From Hymenobacter pini (lineage in GTDB: Bacteria > Bacteroidota > Bacteroidia > Cytophagales > Hymenobacteraceae): a DNA stretch of 64,000 nucleotides. The position numbers were made by a program, and so were the translations under genes. Below are positions 8,650 through 17,665 of the stretch, in pieces; the stretch's first letter is position 1, and every line of letters starts with the position of its first letter. The notes under the pieces were generated by a model. The model worked only from the letters and a program-made list of their open reading frames with translations, searched no databases and was not told the origin of the DNA. Location of the stretch: assembly GCF_020421205.1 (NCBI RefSeq), contig NZ_JAIZZH010000003.1, forward strand, positions 186,001 through 250,000, given 5' to 3'.

Positions 8650-10149
8650 ATGCACAAGGATTGTCGAACCGTATGGGCCAACTGTCTTCGTGTCATTAAG
8701 GCAACGATTGGTGAGCAGAGTTTCCGCACGTGGTTCCAACCCATCGTGCCGGTGCAGCTGCACAATAACATTTTATTGATTCAGGTCCCCAGCACGTACT
8801 TCTACGAGTTTCTGGAGGAGCATTACGTGGAGGAGCTGAAACGAGCCATCCACCAAGAGCTAGGTCCCGAGGGCCGGCTGGAGTATAGTATTGTGGTGGA
8901 CCAAGGCAATGCCCAGCAGAAGCCGCGCACACTCAACTTGCCCACGGCCCGCAAGGTAGCCGGTCCGGCGGCCTCGGCCACGCCCGCGGCTACGGCTATG
9001 GCGGCCAGCGCCCTCACGGCATCGGCTCGCAACGTGGCTGCCGCCGCCGTGGCGCCGGCTCCGGCCCCTCCTACCCTGCGCAACCCCTTCGAGGCCAGCA
9101 AGACCATTGAGCGTGACTACCTGAAGTCGCAGCTGAATACGACGTACACCTTCGAGAACTACATTGAGGGCGACTGTAACCGCCTGGCCCGTTCAGCCGG
9201 TCTCGCCGTGGCCAACAAGCCGGGTACTACCAGCTTCAACCCGCTCATGATTTACGGCGGTGTGGGGCTGGGCAAAACGCACCTGGTGCAGGCCATCGGT
9301 AACCACATCAAAGCCACCAACCACGAGAAATTCGTGCTGTACGTGTCGGCGGAGAAGTTCACGAACCAGTTTATCGAGAGCTTGCGCTCCAACCAGGTGC
9401 AGGACTTCGCCAACTTCTACCTGTTGGTGGATATCCTGATTCTGGACGACGTGCAGTTTCTGTCGGGTAAGGACAAGACTCAGGAGATGTTCTTCCACAT
9501 CTTCAATCATCTGCACCAGGCCGGTAAGCAGATTGTGATGACCTCCGACCGCCCCCCGCGTGATTTAGTGGGGTTGGAGGACCGGCTGTTGTCGCGCTTT
9601 AAGTGGGGGCTGACCGCCGACCTGCAAAGCCCCGACTTTGAGACGCGCATGGCCATCATCCAGAACAAGATGCAGCAGGATGGCATCGACATTCCGCCGC
9701 AGGTAGTGGAGTACCTGGCCCACTCGGTGAATACCAACGTGCGGGAGTTGGAAGGCGTGCTGATTTCGCTGGTGGCCCAATCAAGCCTCAACCGCCGCGA
9801 GATTGACCTGGAAATGGCCAAGCAGGCCCTGCGCCACATCATTGAAGAGGTGGAGGCTGAGGTAAATCTGGACTTCATTCAGAAAACCTGCGCCGAATAC
9901 TTCGGGGTATCATTGGACCTGCTCAAGGCCAAAACCCGCAAGAAGGAAGTGGTAACGGCCCGGCAGGTGGCCATGTACTTTGCCAAAGAGCACACCACGC
10001 ACTCCTTGAAAAGCATCGGCCACCACTTCGGTGGCCGTGACCATAGCACTGTAATTCACTCGGTACAAACGGTTTCGGACTTGATTGACTCCGACAAATC
10101 CTTCCGCAGCACGATTGTGGAATTGCGCAAGAAGTTTGCGGGTAAGTAA
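8650..10149 (+). CDS. dnaA: Chromosomal replication initiator DnaA
   Basis: Binds DnaA boxes at the origin, forms an ATP-dependent filament and loads the replicative helicase. The 499-residue product has domain I (IGEQSFRTWFQPI), an Ala/Pro-rich domain II of about 60 residues, an AAA+ domain with Walker A GGVGLGKTH (about residue 203) and Walker B LILDDVQFL, the arginine-finger region around LLSRFKWGL, and the DNA-binding domain IV signature GGRDHSTVIHSV. I start at ATG 8650, because the TTG three bases upstream adds only one residue. A strong bidirectional terminator follows at 10165-10217. No dnaN, recF or gyrB is adjacent, as is usual in Bacteroidota. Confidence 0.98.
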   Translation: MHKDCRTVWANCLRVIKATIGEQSFRTWFQPIVPVQLHNNILLIQVPSTYFYEFLEEHYVEELKRAIHQELGPEGRLEYSIVVDQGNAQQKPRTLNLPTARKVAGPAASATPAATAMAASALTASARNVAAAAVAPAPAPPTLRNPFEASKTIERDYLKSQLNTTYTFENYIEGDCNRLARSAGLAVANKPGTTSFNPLMIYGGVGLGKTHLVQAIGNHIKATNHEKFVLYVSAEKFTNQFIESLRSNQVQDFANFYLLVDILILDDVQFLSGKDKTQEMFFHIFNHLHQAGKQIVMTSDRPPRDLVGLEDRLLSRFKWGLTADLQSPDFETRMAIIQNKMQQDGIDIPPQVVEYLAHSVNTNVRELEGVLISLVAQSSLNRREIDLEMAKQALRHIIEEVEAEVNLDFIQKTCAEYFGVSLDLLKAKTRKKEVVTARQVAMYFAKEHTTHSLKSIGHHFGGRDHSTVIHSVQTVSDLIDSDKSFRSTIVELRKKFAGK

Positions 10150-10164
10150 CCCGCTCTGCATGCA

Positions 10165-10217
10165 CATAAGCAACGGGCCCCGTACCTGACTGGCAGGTAC
10201 GGGGCCCGTTGCTTATG
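10165..10217. terminator. Bidirectional terminator between dnaA and the convergent gene
   Basis: Perfect 24-base arms (10165-10188 and 10194-10217) with a 5-base loop. The inner core GCCCCGTACCTG and its complement recur in the long palindrome at 45847-45925. Confidence 0.85.
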
Positions 10218-10229
10218 GTGGAAAACGTA

Positions 10230-10709
10230 TTACTGAGCGTCACGCAGGGCAATGCCGTGCTTGGCAGCGAAGCCCCGTACTTGCTCGCGGAGGATGCGCT
10301 TGCGCTTGGCACCTTTCACCTGGCGCAGGCTCAGAGCATACGTGCTGCCTTCTTTCAGCTGCACGCGCAGCTGCTGGGGCACCAGCTCCAGACCCGCAAT
10401 TTCCTCGGCGGGGAAGGCCTGCTTCGGCCGGAACAGGCCGTCTTTGTGCACAATATAGGCGGGCGTGAACTCCAGGTAGCTCTGCGTGCCGAACACCGGC
10501 GCGTTATGCACCAGCACGTAGCCCAGGTATACCAAGCTGAACGCCAGAAATACGTAGTGCAGGAAATTCATGTCGCTTTTGCCCTCGCCCGTCACAATCA
10601 GGGCCACCGTGTAAGCTATCCAGAGCAGGCCCAGAAAAAGCTGCCCCCAGAACGGGATACGCTGCGTGTTGGCGGGTTGAAGACGAATGCGGGTAGAGTC
10701 GGGGTGCAT
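10230..10709 (-). CDS. Small inner-membrane protein, unknown function
   Basis: The 159-residue product has two predicted transmembrane helices (about residues 22-42 and 48-68). A soluble C-terminal part follows that is rich in Lys and Arg and looks like a bacterial PH-like fold (LEFTPAYIVHKDGLF, then FPAEEIAGLEL). The fold suggestion is weak and comes from strand pattern only. The gene is convergent with dnaA, shares its terminator, and starts at an ATG at 10707-10709. No operon partner is visible. Confidence 0.65.
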   Translation of the reverse strand: MHPDSTRIRLQPANTQRIPFWGQLFLGLLWIAYTVALIVTGEGKSDMNFLHYVFLAFSLVYLGYVLVHNAPVFGTQSYLEFTPAYIVHKDGLFRPKQAFPAEEIAGLELVPQQLRVQLKEGSTYALSLRQVKGAKRKRILREQVRGFAAKHGIALRDAQ

Positions 10710-10859
10710 AAGAGAGGTAGTCGCGTAGCCCGCAAAAGTAGTTACTTATTCCTTTTGAGGAATACGCGTGGTTGAGGTAAGCTCGACTAACTGTCTTCCG
10801 TGGGCTGCCTTTTCATATGATTAGCGTCTATCTAAGCACTGGCAACCAAATGGACGAGG

Positions 10860-11294
10860 CTACTGCTCCGCCCGACGCATTTCCTGCTGGCGCATGGGCA
10901 TGGCGTCAATAGTTGAAAATAGCTGGGCGGTTGGGAGCGGGGTTGTTTCGCGCCGTTTTACGCCGCCGTCTTTGCCAATAAGCAGTACCGCAAACCGGCC
11001 GGGCTGCACGTTCAGTTGCTCCCACAGGTAGCGGGTGTCGGTAGTAGAGAGCTGGCTGAAGATGATTTCCCGCACCAGCAAGTCCCGGGAATTCAGCTGG
11101 CCCCGCACCGGGCCTAGCAGCTGCCGTTGCCGAACCAGGTCGGCATCGTCCGGCGTAGGGGCACACAGCAGCAGAACCCGCTTCTGCCATTTGCTGGCGC
11201 GCAGGGTGGCGGCCAGGGATGTGCTAGTTTGTGCCTGCGCGGCATACGCGCATCCTAACGCAAGCACCAATAGGAAGTAACGGACAGCTTTCAT
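10860..11294 (-). CDS. DUF4174-like secreted protein
   Basis: The 144-residue product has a signal peptide (MKAVRYFLLVLALGCAYAAQAQ). It then matches the thioredoxin-like DUF4174 pattern: WQKRVLLLCAP near the first strand, a helix with DADLVRQRQLL, and FAVLLIGKDGGVKRR near the end. There is no CxxC, so it is unlikely to be a redox enzyme. Its start codon overlaps the stop of the upstream hydrolase gene by four bases (11291-11294), which indicates translational coupling. The biochemical role of the family is not known. Confidence 0.75.
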   Translation of the reverse strand: MKAVRYFLLVLALGCAYAAQAQTSTSLAATLRASKWQKRVLLLCAPTPDDADLVRQRQLLGPVRGQLNSRDLLVREIIFSQLSTTDTRYLWEQLNVQPGRFAVLLIGKDGGVKRRETTPLPTAQLFSTIDAMPMRQQEMRRAEQ

Positions 11295-12289
11295 ACGTGC
11301 GGAATTACACTTTCAGGAGTTTCTACCGCCACGGCAAGCCATGCAAATAGTCGCTCGTAGGCTTCAGCCCGCACCGCCGGCGCCGATAGGAAAACATCGT
11401 GCACGGCACCGGAAATGCTTTGCAGTGTAACCTGCGGCCCCAGACGCGGGGCTAGCTTGCGAATATGGTCAACGTCCAGCACAATATCCGTGCGCTGAAA
11501 ATCCTCGTGCCAATTGCGGCCGGTGGCAGTGCGGTCGGAGTGCAGCACCAGCACGGGCACGGGCAAGTGCAGCCCTCGGCGTACCTGCTTTTGCCCTTGC
11601 CGGATGGCCCGCAGCCAACCGGCATTCACCGGAAATACATGGTTGGGCTTCCAGGCAAGCTCATAGTCCCAGTGGCCCCGGTACGCCCGGTGCAGGCTTT
11701 GTCCGTAGGTATCGGGCAGGCCGGCGGGCAATGGCAGGTTGGGCCAGCGGGCTCCCAGCGCCGTGGCCACTGGCACCGCCACATGCCGCCGCAGCCACGA
11801 CTGATGCAACTCCAGAAACGGACTGTTCAGCACCAGCGCCCGTACCGCCGGAGGCTGCCGCTGGGCCAGGTACACCCCCGTAATGAGCCCACCAGTGGAA
11901 TGGCCGCTGAGTATCACCTCCGAATACCCTTCCGTCTGCAACTCCACCAAAGCCGCATCCAGGTCGGCGAAGTACTCGGTGAGGCTGCGCACGTTGTTGG
12001 GCCGCTGCTTGGGCAGCAGCGCCCGGCCGTATTTGCGCAAATCGAGGGCGAAAAACCGGTAGCCGTGGGCAGTGTACTGCTCGGCCATTTCGCGCTGGAA
12101 GAAGTAGTCGTTGAAGCCATGTACGTACAGCACGGCTCGTCCCTGAGCGGTGATGGGCAGCCGACAGCGCACTAGCACGGCCTGCACGGGGCCTTCGTAG
12201 TCGGGGGGCTGCGGAAGCGGAAGCTGTTCAAAATCCGCCCCAAGCGGGTCGGGCTGGTAGGTAGCAGGCCGGGCAGAGGCTGGAGGCAT
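11291..12289 (-). CDS. Alpha/beta hydrolase of the serine aminopeptidase S33 / monoglyceride lipase type
   Basis: The 332-residue cytosolic product has the oxyanion motif YVHGFNDYFFQ, the nucleophile elbow GHSTGG (Ser131), a probable acid Asp252 in LHSDRT and His297 in GAVHDVF, so the catalytic triad is complete. The long N-terminal segment before the first strand (about 35 residues, Pro-rich) is not part of the fold. Members act on monoacylglycerols, lysophospholipids or other esters, and the substrate here cannot be told from sequence. It overlaps the DUF4174 gene by four bases. Confidence 0.85.
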   Translation of the reverse strand: MPPASARPATYQPDPLGADFEQLPLPQPPDYEGPVQAVLVRCRLPITAQGRAVLYVHGFNDYFFQREMAEQYTAHGYRFFALDLRKYGRALLPKQRPNNVRSLTEYFADLDAALVELQTEGYSEVILSGHSTGGLITGVYLAQRQPPAVRALVLNSPFLELHQSWLRRHVAVPVATALGARWPNLPLPAGLPDTYGQSLHRAYRGHWDYELAWKPNHVFPVNAGWLRAIRQGQKQVRRGLHLPVPVLVLHSDRTATGRNWHEDFQRTDIVLDVDHIRKLAPRLGPQVTLQSISGAVHDVFLSAPAVRAEAYERLFAWLAVAVETPESVIPHV

Positions 12290-12425
12290 AGTTGCTCCCT
12301 ACGCAAAAGCTGGTCGGAACGATAACCTTGGCGTTTCCACTATATAAAGTTTATTCTATACTAACAGCTGTGGCGAGGCCGTTAGCTGGCCGCTGGTATC
12401 GGTACTGGCCTCTCTCCTTACTTTT

Positions 12426-13181
12426 ATGCGTGTATTTCTGCTGGTGGCGGGCGCTTTACTGGTAGCGCTGGTGGCCCGCTCCACGGCCCGTCGAGCCGAG
12501 CCCAACCCCTCGTTTCGAGCTAATCAGCTACTATTTCCGCGGGTACGCACTGCCTACGCCGCCAATGAGGCCGCAGTGCATGCGTTGATACGGCGTAATG
12601 GCTTAGCCCCCGATAAACTAGAGCTATTCGTCAGGGCCTTTAAAATTGGCCGGCGGGTAGAAGTGTGGGGGCGGAACCAGAGCCGGGGGCAGTTTGTACT
12701 GCTGCGTACGTTTGGGCTGGCCGGTACTTCGGGTACACTGGGCCCTAAGCGGCAGGCCGGCGACGGGCAGATTCCGGAGGGCTTTTATACCATCAACCGC
12801 TTCAACCCCGACAGCAAGTACTTCCTGTCCCTGGGCCTCGACTACCCCAACGCGGCCGACCAGCACCGCGCCGGCCTGCTGGACCCCGGCAACGACATTT
12901 TTATCCACGGCTCCAACGAAACCATTGGCTGCCTGCCTATCACGGATGCTGGTATTCAGGAGCTCTACGTGCTGGCCGTGGAGGCCCGCAGTGCGGGCCA
13001 GACGAGTATTCCGGTACACATTTTCCCGTTTGAGCTGACGGCCGACAACTTGGCCCGGCGCATGACCAGCCCGCATCTAGCATTCTGGCAACAACTAGCC
13101 CCCGGGTATGAGGTATTTGAGCGCACGCATGAGGTACCCGCTATTGCTATTAGTGCTGAAGGGCAATACGAGGCACTGTAA
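12426..13181 (+). CDS. L,D-transpeptidase family protein (YafK/DpaA type)
   Basis: The 251-residue product has an N-terminal membrane anchor or signal (MRVFLLVAGALLVALVA). A YkuD-like catalytic domain follows with IPEGFYTINRFNP and the active-site motif HGSNETIGCLP (His about 161, Cys about 169). The YafK subgroup uses this HGS-x4-GC arrangement. E. coli DpaA cleaves the link between Braun lipoprotein and peptidoglycan, and the bacteroidotal homologues presumably edit or cross-link diaminopimelate residues in the wall. It is divergent from the hydrolase gene across an AT-rich gap (12330-12370) that should hold both promoters. The next gene is 102 bases downstream. Confidence 0.85.
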   Translation: MRVFLLVAGALLVALVARSTARRAEPNPSFRANQLLFPRVRTAYAANEAAVHALIRRNGLAPDKLELFVRAFKIGRRVEVWGRNQSRGQFVLLRTFGLAGTSGTLGPKRQAGDGQIPEGFYTINRFNPDSKYFLSLGLDYPNAADQHRAGLLDPGNDIFIHGSNETIGCLPITDAGIQELYVLAVEARSAGQTSIPVHIFPFELTADNLARRMTSPHLAFWQQLAPGYEVFERTHEVPAIAISAEGQYEAL

Positions 13182-13283
13182 CTCGCTTTCGTCTGCTTTT
13201 CGCGAATTAAAATTTAATTAAAATATCAACACAAAAACTTTATTTAATACATTAATCAATCCATTCACCACAACCACAACCGT

Positions 13284-14081
13284 ATGAAACTTACCTCTTA
13301 CTTCCTGCTAGCAGGCGTTGCGGCGCTGCCAGTATTAAGCGGCTGCTCCGAAAAAGAAGCAGTTGTAAATAAGAACACCGATATCAGTGCCGAGGCGCTG
13401 ACGCAGATTCGGCAGCAAGGCTTCAGCGCCGCCAACGTAACGCGCGACGATGATGGCAGCTATGTAGTGGAAGGAGACATTCGGTTGTCGCCGGAGCAGC
13501 TGAGCCAGCCGGCTTCGGTGCAGCTGCTGCGCGTGGGCAAGGATGAGCAGTACCGCACCACCAACCTGGTAACCGGCCTGCCCCGGGTAATTACCGTGAG
13601 TATTTCCAACCAGCTGCCCAGTTCCTACGTGGCCGGCCTGGATGAGGCCCTGGCCCGCTACAACGCCCAAAACCTGCAACTCACCTTCCAGCGGGTATCA
13701 TCGGGCGGTGCAATCAGCATTGTGAAGGCCAGCGGCAGCTACCTGGCCTCGGCTGGTTTCCCCTCGGGTGGCGCGCCCTATAACCAAGTGAAGGTGAACT
13801 CGCGCGCCATTGGCACCAACCCGGTTACGGGCTACCTGGCTACCATTCTGGCCCACGAAATTGGCCACTGCATTGGCTTCCGTCACACCGACTACATGGA
13901 CCGGAGCTACAGCTGCGGCGGCTCCACCAGCAACGAAGGTGCTAGCACGGTGGGCGCTATCCTGATTCCGGGCACGCCCGCCGACGCCGACCCCAACTCC
14001 TGGATGCTGGCCTGCATTGGCTCGGGCCAGAGCCGGCCATTCAACTCCAACGACCGGGCCGCTCTGGGTTACCTTTACTAA
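13284..14081 (+). CDS. M57-like zinc metalloprotease lipoprotein (HEIGH peptidase)
   Basis: The 265-residue product has a lipoprotein signal (lipobox LSGC, Cys about 21). A 100-residue N-terminal region follows, then a metzincin-like motif HEIGHCIGFRH (about residues 191-201), with TDYMDRSYSC just after. The C-terminal RPFNSNDRAALGYLY is typical of the bacteroidotal dual-action HEIGH group. It should be exposed at the cell envelope and degrade proteins or self-process. The upstream 80 bases are very AT-rich (A and T runs at 13205-13260) and probably contain the promoter, although no perfect TAnnTTTG is present. Confidence 0.85.
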   Translation: MKLTSYFLLAGVAALPVLSGCSEKEAVVNKNTDISAEALTQIRQQGFSAANVTRDDDGSYVVEGDIRLSPEQLSQPASVQLLRVGKDEQYRTTNLVTGLPRVITVSISNQLPSSYVAGLDEALARYNAQNLQLTFQRVSSGGAISIVKASGSYLASAGFPSGGAPYNQVKVNSRAIGTNPVTGYLATILAHEIGHCIGFRHTDYMDRSYSCGGSTSNEGASTVGAILIPGTPADADPNSWMLACIGSGQSRPFNSNDRAALGYLY

Positions 14082-14172
14082 CCTCGGGCACCAGTATCGG
14101 GCGGGCAAATCTGCGCGCTGCCGTACCTTTCCAGCGCCGCTGCGGGCAAATCCGCGGCGGCGCTGTTGCATT

Positions 14173-14715
14173 ATGCCCGAATTTCTGATTCCGAAAATTC
14201 TCCGCGACTCCGCGGTGCTAGTACCCGTATTCCGCGACGGGGCCGGCGAGCTACAGGTGGTGATGGTGCGCCGGGCCGCTTTTGGCGTGCACGGAGGCCA
14301 GCTGGCTTTCCCCGGCGGTAAACCGGAGCCCCAGGATGCTGATTTGCAGGCCACAGCCCTGCGGGAAGCCTTTGAGGAGGTACACCTCCCGCCCAACGAC
14401 GTGGAAATTCTGGCCGCCCTGCCTACCGTGCCGGTGCTCAGCGGCTTCCGTATTAGCCCGTTTCTGGGCCGCATCCGGCGGCCGGCCGTGTGGCAGTGGC
14501 AAACCGCCGAGGTAGATGAAGTGCTGGAAATCCCGCTTCACTACCTGGCTGATGCGGCCAACCACACCGAAGAGACTTGGGAGTTGCCAGGCTGGCCCGG
14601 CCCGCGCCGAATACCGTTTTACCGGCTAGCTGGCGGGCACCCGCTGTGGGGCGCCAGCTACAACATCATCCGTCCCCTGATTCCGCGGCTGCTGGCGGGC
14701 GAGTTCGACGTATAA
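14173..14715 (+). CDS. Nudix hydrolase, CoA pyrophosphatase type
   Basis: The 180-residue product has the Nudix box GGKPEPQDADLQATALREA followed by FEEVHL, preceded by the CoA-subfamily motif GVHGGQLAFPGGK. Members hydrolyse coenzyme A or its oxidised and acylated forms to phosphopantetheine and 3',5'-ADP. I chose the ATG at 14173. The open frame reaches back to 14017 but overlaps the protease gene and has no family similarity there. It may be transcribed together with the protease gene, from which it is 91 bases away. Confidence 0.9.
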   Translation: MPEFLIPKILRDSAVLVPVFRDGAGELQVVMVRRAAFGVHGGQLAFPGGKPEPQDADLQATALREAFEEVHLPPNDVEILAALPTVPVLSGFRISPFLGRIRRPAVWQWQTAEVDEVLEIPLHYLADAANHTEETWELPGWPGPRRIPFYRLAGGHPLWGASYNIIRPLIPRLLAGEFDV

Positions 14716-14758
14716 ACCAGCTCGCATAGTGCTGGCGCATCATTTCTGGCACGGAATT

Positions 14759-14781
14759 GCGTTATAGGGTGGCCATAACGC
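14759..14781. promoter_or_regulatory. Short dyad upstream of the secreted propeller gene
   Basis: GCGTTAT (14759-14765) and ATAACGC (14775-14781) form a perfect 7-base dyad with a 9-base spacer, 23 bases before the ATG at 14804. It could be an operator or a leader hairpin, and I have no further support. Confidence 0.3.
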
Positions 14782-14803
14782 TTTCTGCCCTGTTCATTTC
14801 CGT

Positions 14804-15904
14804 ATGAAACGACTTTCTTTCCTGCCCTTGTTGCTGATGCTGTTGCTGCCAGGTTTGGCCTCAGCCCAACGGGAGCAATCCATCTGGCTGTTTGGCCAGC
14901 AGGCCGGGCTCCAGTTCCCGGCCGGAGGCGGCGCGCCTACTCCACTGCTCACCAGCAAAATGACTACTTACGAGGGCTCGGCCGTGGCCACCAACCAGCA
15001 GGGCCAGCTGCTGTTCTACACCAACGGGGAGTTTGTATTCAACCGCCAGCACCAGGTGATGCCCAACGGCCGCAAGCTGATGGGCTCCAACTCCAGCACC
15101 CAGAGCGCCCTCATCGTGCCCGACCCCGGCTCCGGCAACGTGTTTTACGTGTTTACGGTGGGTGCCCAGGGCGGCTCCAACGGTCTGCGCTATTCGGTGG
15201 TGGATATGACCCGGGAAAACGGCCTCGGCGACGTACCCCGCGTAAATGCCCTGCTGATTACCCCCGTGGCCGAGAAGCTGGCCGCCGTGCGTCACCAGAA
15301 CGGCCGCGACGTATGGGTGGTGGCTCACCGCTGGAATTCCAACGCCTTCGTAAGTTACTTGGTAACGCCCGACGGCGTAGAGAGCAAGCCCATCATGAGC
15401 AACGTGGGCAGCATGCACGCCGGCCCGGGCCGCAACGCCATTGGGGCCATGAAGTTCTCGCCCGATGGCCGCAAGCTGGCCGTGGCCCTATGGCGGGAGG
15501 CCAATAAGTACGAGGTTTTCGACTTTGACCGCACCACAGGGCAGGTGAAAAACGTAAAGGCCTTTGCCCCTTACCCTGAGGCTTACGGGGTAGAATTCTC
15601 CCCCGATGGCTCAAAGCTCTATGGCTCCAGCAACGGCGAAGGAGGCGGCCAGGCCCAAGTGTACCAGTTCGACCTGAAGACCGGCAAAGCCACCGTCATC
15701 GGCAAATCGGCCAACCGCAAAGTGGGCACCCTGCAGCGCGCCCCCGACGGCAACATCTACGTGGCCCGCGAGGACAATATGTTCCTGGGCGTTATTCAGA
15801 ACCCCAACTCTGAGGCCGCCAAGTACGTGGATGACGGCCTCAAGCTCGGGGGACGCCGCAGCAAACTCGGCCTGCCCAACTTTATTACCGAGCCGGGAAA
15901 ATAG
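14804..15904 (+). CDS. Secreted beta-propeller protein (PD40/WD40-like)
   Basis: The 366-residue product has a clear signal peptide ending in ASA-QR. Repeated blades contain MKFSPDGRKLAVA, VEFSPDGSKLYGSS and QRAPDGNIYVARED. The N-terminal QSIWLFGQQAGLQF resembles the start of many large gliding-motility-associated surface proteins of the phylum, but this one ends without a PKD region or a T9SS C-terminal sorting domain. It is therefore likely periplasmic or released, with a binding role that cannot be named. It is convergent with the DUF5723 gene, with a dispersed repeat containing a terminator between them. Confidence 0.75.
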   Translation: MKRLSFLPLLLMLLLPGLASAQREQSIWLFGQQAGLQFPAGGGAPTPLLTSKMTTYEGSAVATNQQGQLLFYTNGEFVFNRQHQVMPNGRKLMGSNSSTQSALIVPDPGSGNVFYVFTVGAQGGSNGLRYSVVDMTRENGLGDVPRVNALLITPVAEKLAAVRHQNGRDVWVVAHRWNSNAFVSYLVTPDGVESKPIMSNVGSMHAGPGRNAIGAMKFSPDGRKLAVALWREANKYEVFDFDRTTGQVKNVKAFAPYPEAYGVEFSPDGSKLYGSSNGEGGGQAQVYQFDLKTGKATVIGKSANRKVGTLQRAPDGNIYVAREDNMFLGVIQNPNSEAAKYVDDGLKLGGRRSKLGLPNFITEPGK

Positions 15905-15917
15905 AGGAAAACGGAAC

Positions 15918-16101
15918 CGTCATTGGGAGGCATGTGGCGCATCAAGCCAGTGTCAGAAGCAATCCTTCCTTGACGTAGCGCGCATTTCCTAACCTATTCA
16001 AAAGCCCCTGACGTCAGCACGGACGTCAGGGGCTTTCTGCTTCTCAAGGTTTTGCCCCCTGAAAAGGACGGATTGCTTCGTCCTTCGTACTCGCAATGAC
16101 G
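15918..16101. repeat. Composite dispersed repeat with internal terminator (copy 1)
   Basis: The outer ends are GTCATTGGGAGG and, on the right, GGATTGCTTCGTCCTTCG with CGCAATGAC. In the middle CCTATTCAAAAGCCCCTGA opens a 15-base perfect hairpin. Copy 2 lies at 31398-31563 with the same order of parts. This copy also contains CATGTGGCGCATCAAGCC (15931-15948), which recurs inverted at 32757-32774. Both copies sit between convergent genes. Confidence 0.75.
16001..16036. terminator. Bidirectional terminator within composite repeat copy 1
   Basis: AAAGCCCCTGACGTC (16001-16015) and its complement (16022-16036), loop of six bases, with A and T runs outside each arm. It serves the convergent genes ending at 15904 and 16135. 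Confidence 0.8.
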
Positions 16102-16134
16102 GCTTCTCCCCTCGCCAACTTATTATTTCACCTT

Positions 16135-17535
16135 CTACTGACTTTTCCCACCCAGCTTGAACCGCAGGAAACCGCCGGCGGCCGACAGGTACGGGTGCTC
16201 AGAGGTAACGAGGCCAGCTACGTCGCGGGTGCTGATGCCGGCTTCGTAGAACGACGTAACCAGCGTGAAGCCCAGCGGTATGCTGAAGCCGTAGCCCGCC
16301 CCGCCCGTAACGCCGCTGCTCAGGCGCAGCCATTTTACCGGTTTGTAGTCGATGCCGGCCCCCACGAAGGTAGAGGGAATGTTGCCGGCCACTGCGTTGA
16401 GCGGCATAGTTGCGTCCAACCCTACTTCGAAATATTCGCTCAGCCGCACCCCGGCTCCGGCCCGCAGCTTGGTAGGTAAGTCGGCGCGGCGGTCTTGGCT
16501 GGTTTGGTACTGGAACAGGCTGTCGGAGCCGGAGGCAAATATTTCGGCGGCTTCCTTGATGAAGTTGTAACTGCCCACCCCGCTCGATTTCAGCCGCTTC
16601 AGCTTCTGGTCGTTGGCCGTGAGCAGGTTGCCGGTCCACGTCATACTGCCCATGTCCGTCACGGCCAGGCCCAGGCGCACGGCTTTGCCCACCTCGGCGG
16701 CCACGCCTACATCGAAGCCGTGCCCCTTGCCCACGGGGTTAAGGCCGCCGCCGGTGCGCAGGTTGAAGCTAGGATTATTCGCCAGGCTGCCGTAGTCAAT
16801 ATCAAATACCGGCGACATGGAGCTGTAGGCCTTCAGGTCGCCGGGCTGCACGCGCACATCCACAATGCCAACACCTTGAATATAGCGGTACCCTGCCCCG
16901 GCCGACAGTTGAAACAGCGGCAAATCCACCAGGCGGGTACCCCAGGCAATATTGTATTCATTCAGCACCGAGAACTGCATTTCGGTGCCGGCCAGCGCCT
17001 CCGTCACCAGCGGCACGTTGCCCGCCGCCGTGCTGGTGTAAATGGGCGCGTCTTTGCCCAGAAACAGAATATCGGCGGCGTTTTTATTCAGCCCCACGTG
17101 CCCGGCCGTGCGCACCCGGTTGCTGATGGCAATGCCCCCGATGACGGGCAGCTGCACGGCCAGGGCCAGGGTAGTGGCATCAGCGTTGAAGTTGAGCGCA
17201 TTGTTGGAGTTGAAGGCCGTAGCCAATGCCTGCTTCTCGGCGGCCGTGAGCTGCTGGTTAACATCCGTAATAAACCGGCGGAGCTGCTGCCGCGTGAGCG
17301 ACTGGGAGGCGGCCCCCGCTCCTACTTCGCCAATGGTGAAGGCCACCGTAGCCCCGCCTACCCGCCCCAGGTTGGCGGGGTTGATACCGATGGCCTGGTA
17401 ATCGGAGGCGAAGGTGGTAGCCACCCCGCCCCGGCCGGTGGCCGTGAAATTGCTCAGCTCGTTCTGCGCGTAGAGTGGGGCGGTGCTTCCAAGCACCAGC
17501 GCCGTCAGGGCAGCGGCAAATCGGGAGATAGTCAT
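16135..17535 (-). CDS. DUF5723-like outer-membrane beta-barrel protein
   Basis: The 466-residue product has a signal peptide (ending LYAQ). The signature opening FTATGRGGVATTFASDYQ followed by INPANLGR is shared by a bacteroidotal family of FadL/PorV-like barrels. The remainder alternates strands with Gly and aromatic residues and ends in FLRFKLGGKSQ, a plausible last strand. It should reside in the outer membrane. The substrate is unknown, and no SusD or TonB-linked partner is beside it. It is divergent from meaB. Confidence 0.75.
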   Translation of the reverse strand: MTISRFAAALTALVLGSTAPLYAQNELSNFTATGRGGVATTFASDYQAIGINPANLGRVGGATVAFTIGEVGAGAASQSLTRQQLRRFITDVNQQLTAAEKQALATAFNSNNALNFNADATTLALAVQLPVIGGIAISNRVRTAGHVGLNKNAADILFLGKDAPIYTSTAAGNVPLVTEALAGTEMQFSVLNEYNIAWGTRLVDLPLFQLSAGAGYRYIQGVGIVDVRVQPGDLKAYSSMSPVFDIDYGSLANNPSFNLRTGGGLNPVGKGHGFDVGVAAEVGKAVRLGLAVTDMGSMTWTGNLLTANDQKLKRLKSSGVGSYNFIKEAAEIFASGSDSLFQYQTSQDRRADLPTKLRAGAGVRLSEYFEVGLDATMPLNAVAGNIPSTFVGAGIDYKPVKWLRLSSGVTGGAGYGFSIPLGFTLVTSFYEAGISTRDVAGLVTSEHPYLSAAGGFLRFKLGGKSQ

Positions 17536-17665
17536 GGCAGAAATTTGAGGTAAGCTGTAGCTTGCAGCGGTAAGCGGCGGCCTGCGGGCCCGGTCTTACC
17601 GTAAAATACTGCTTTCCGGGTGCAGCGCCGCAAGCTACGCGCGCCGGCCCATTTATGTACGTTTC

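Noticed and set aside
16495..17553. Open frame of 352 codons on the plus strand
   Set aside because: It is antisense to the DUF5723 gene and shows no protein-like pattern.
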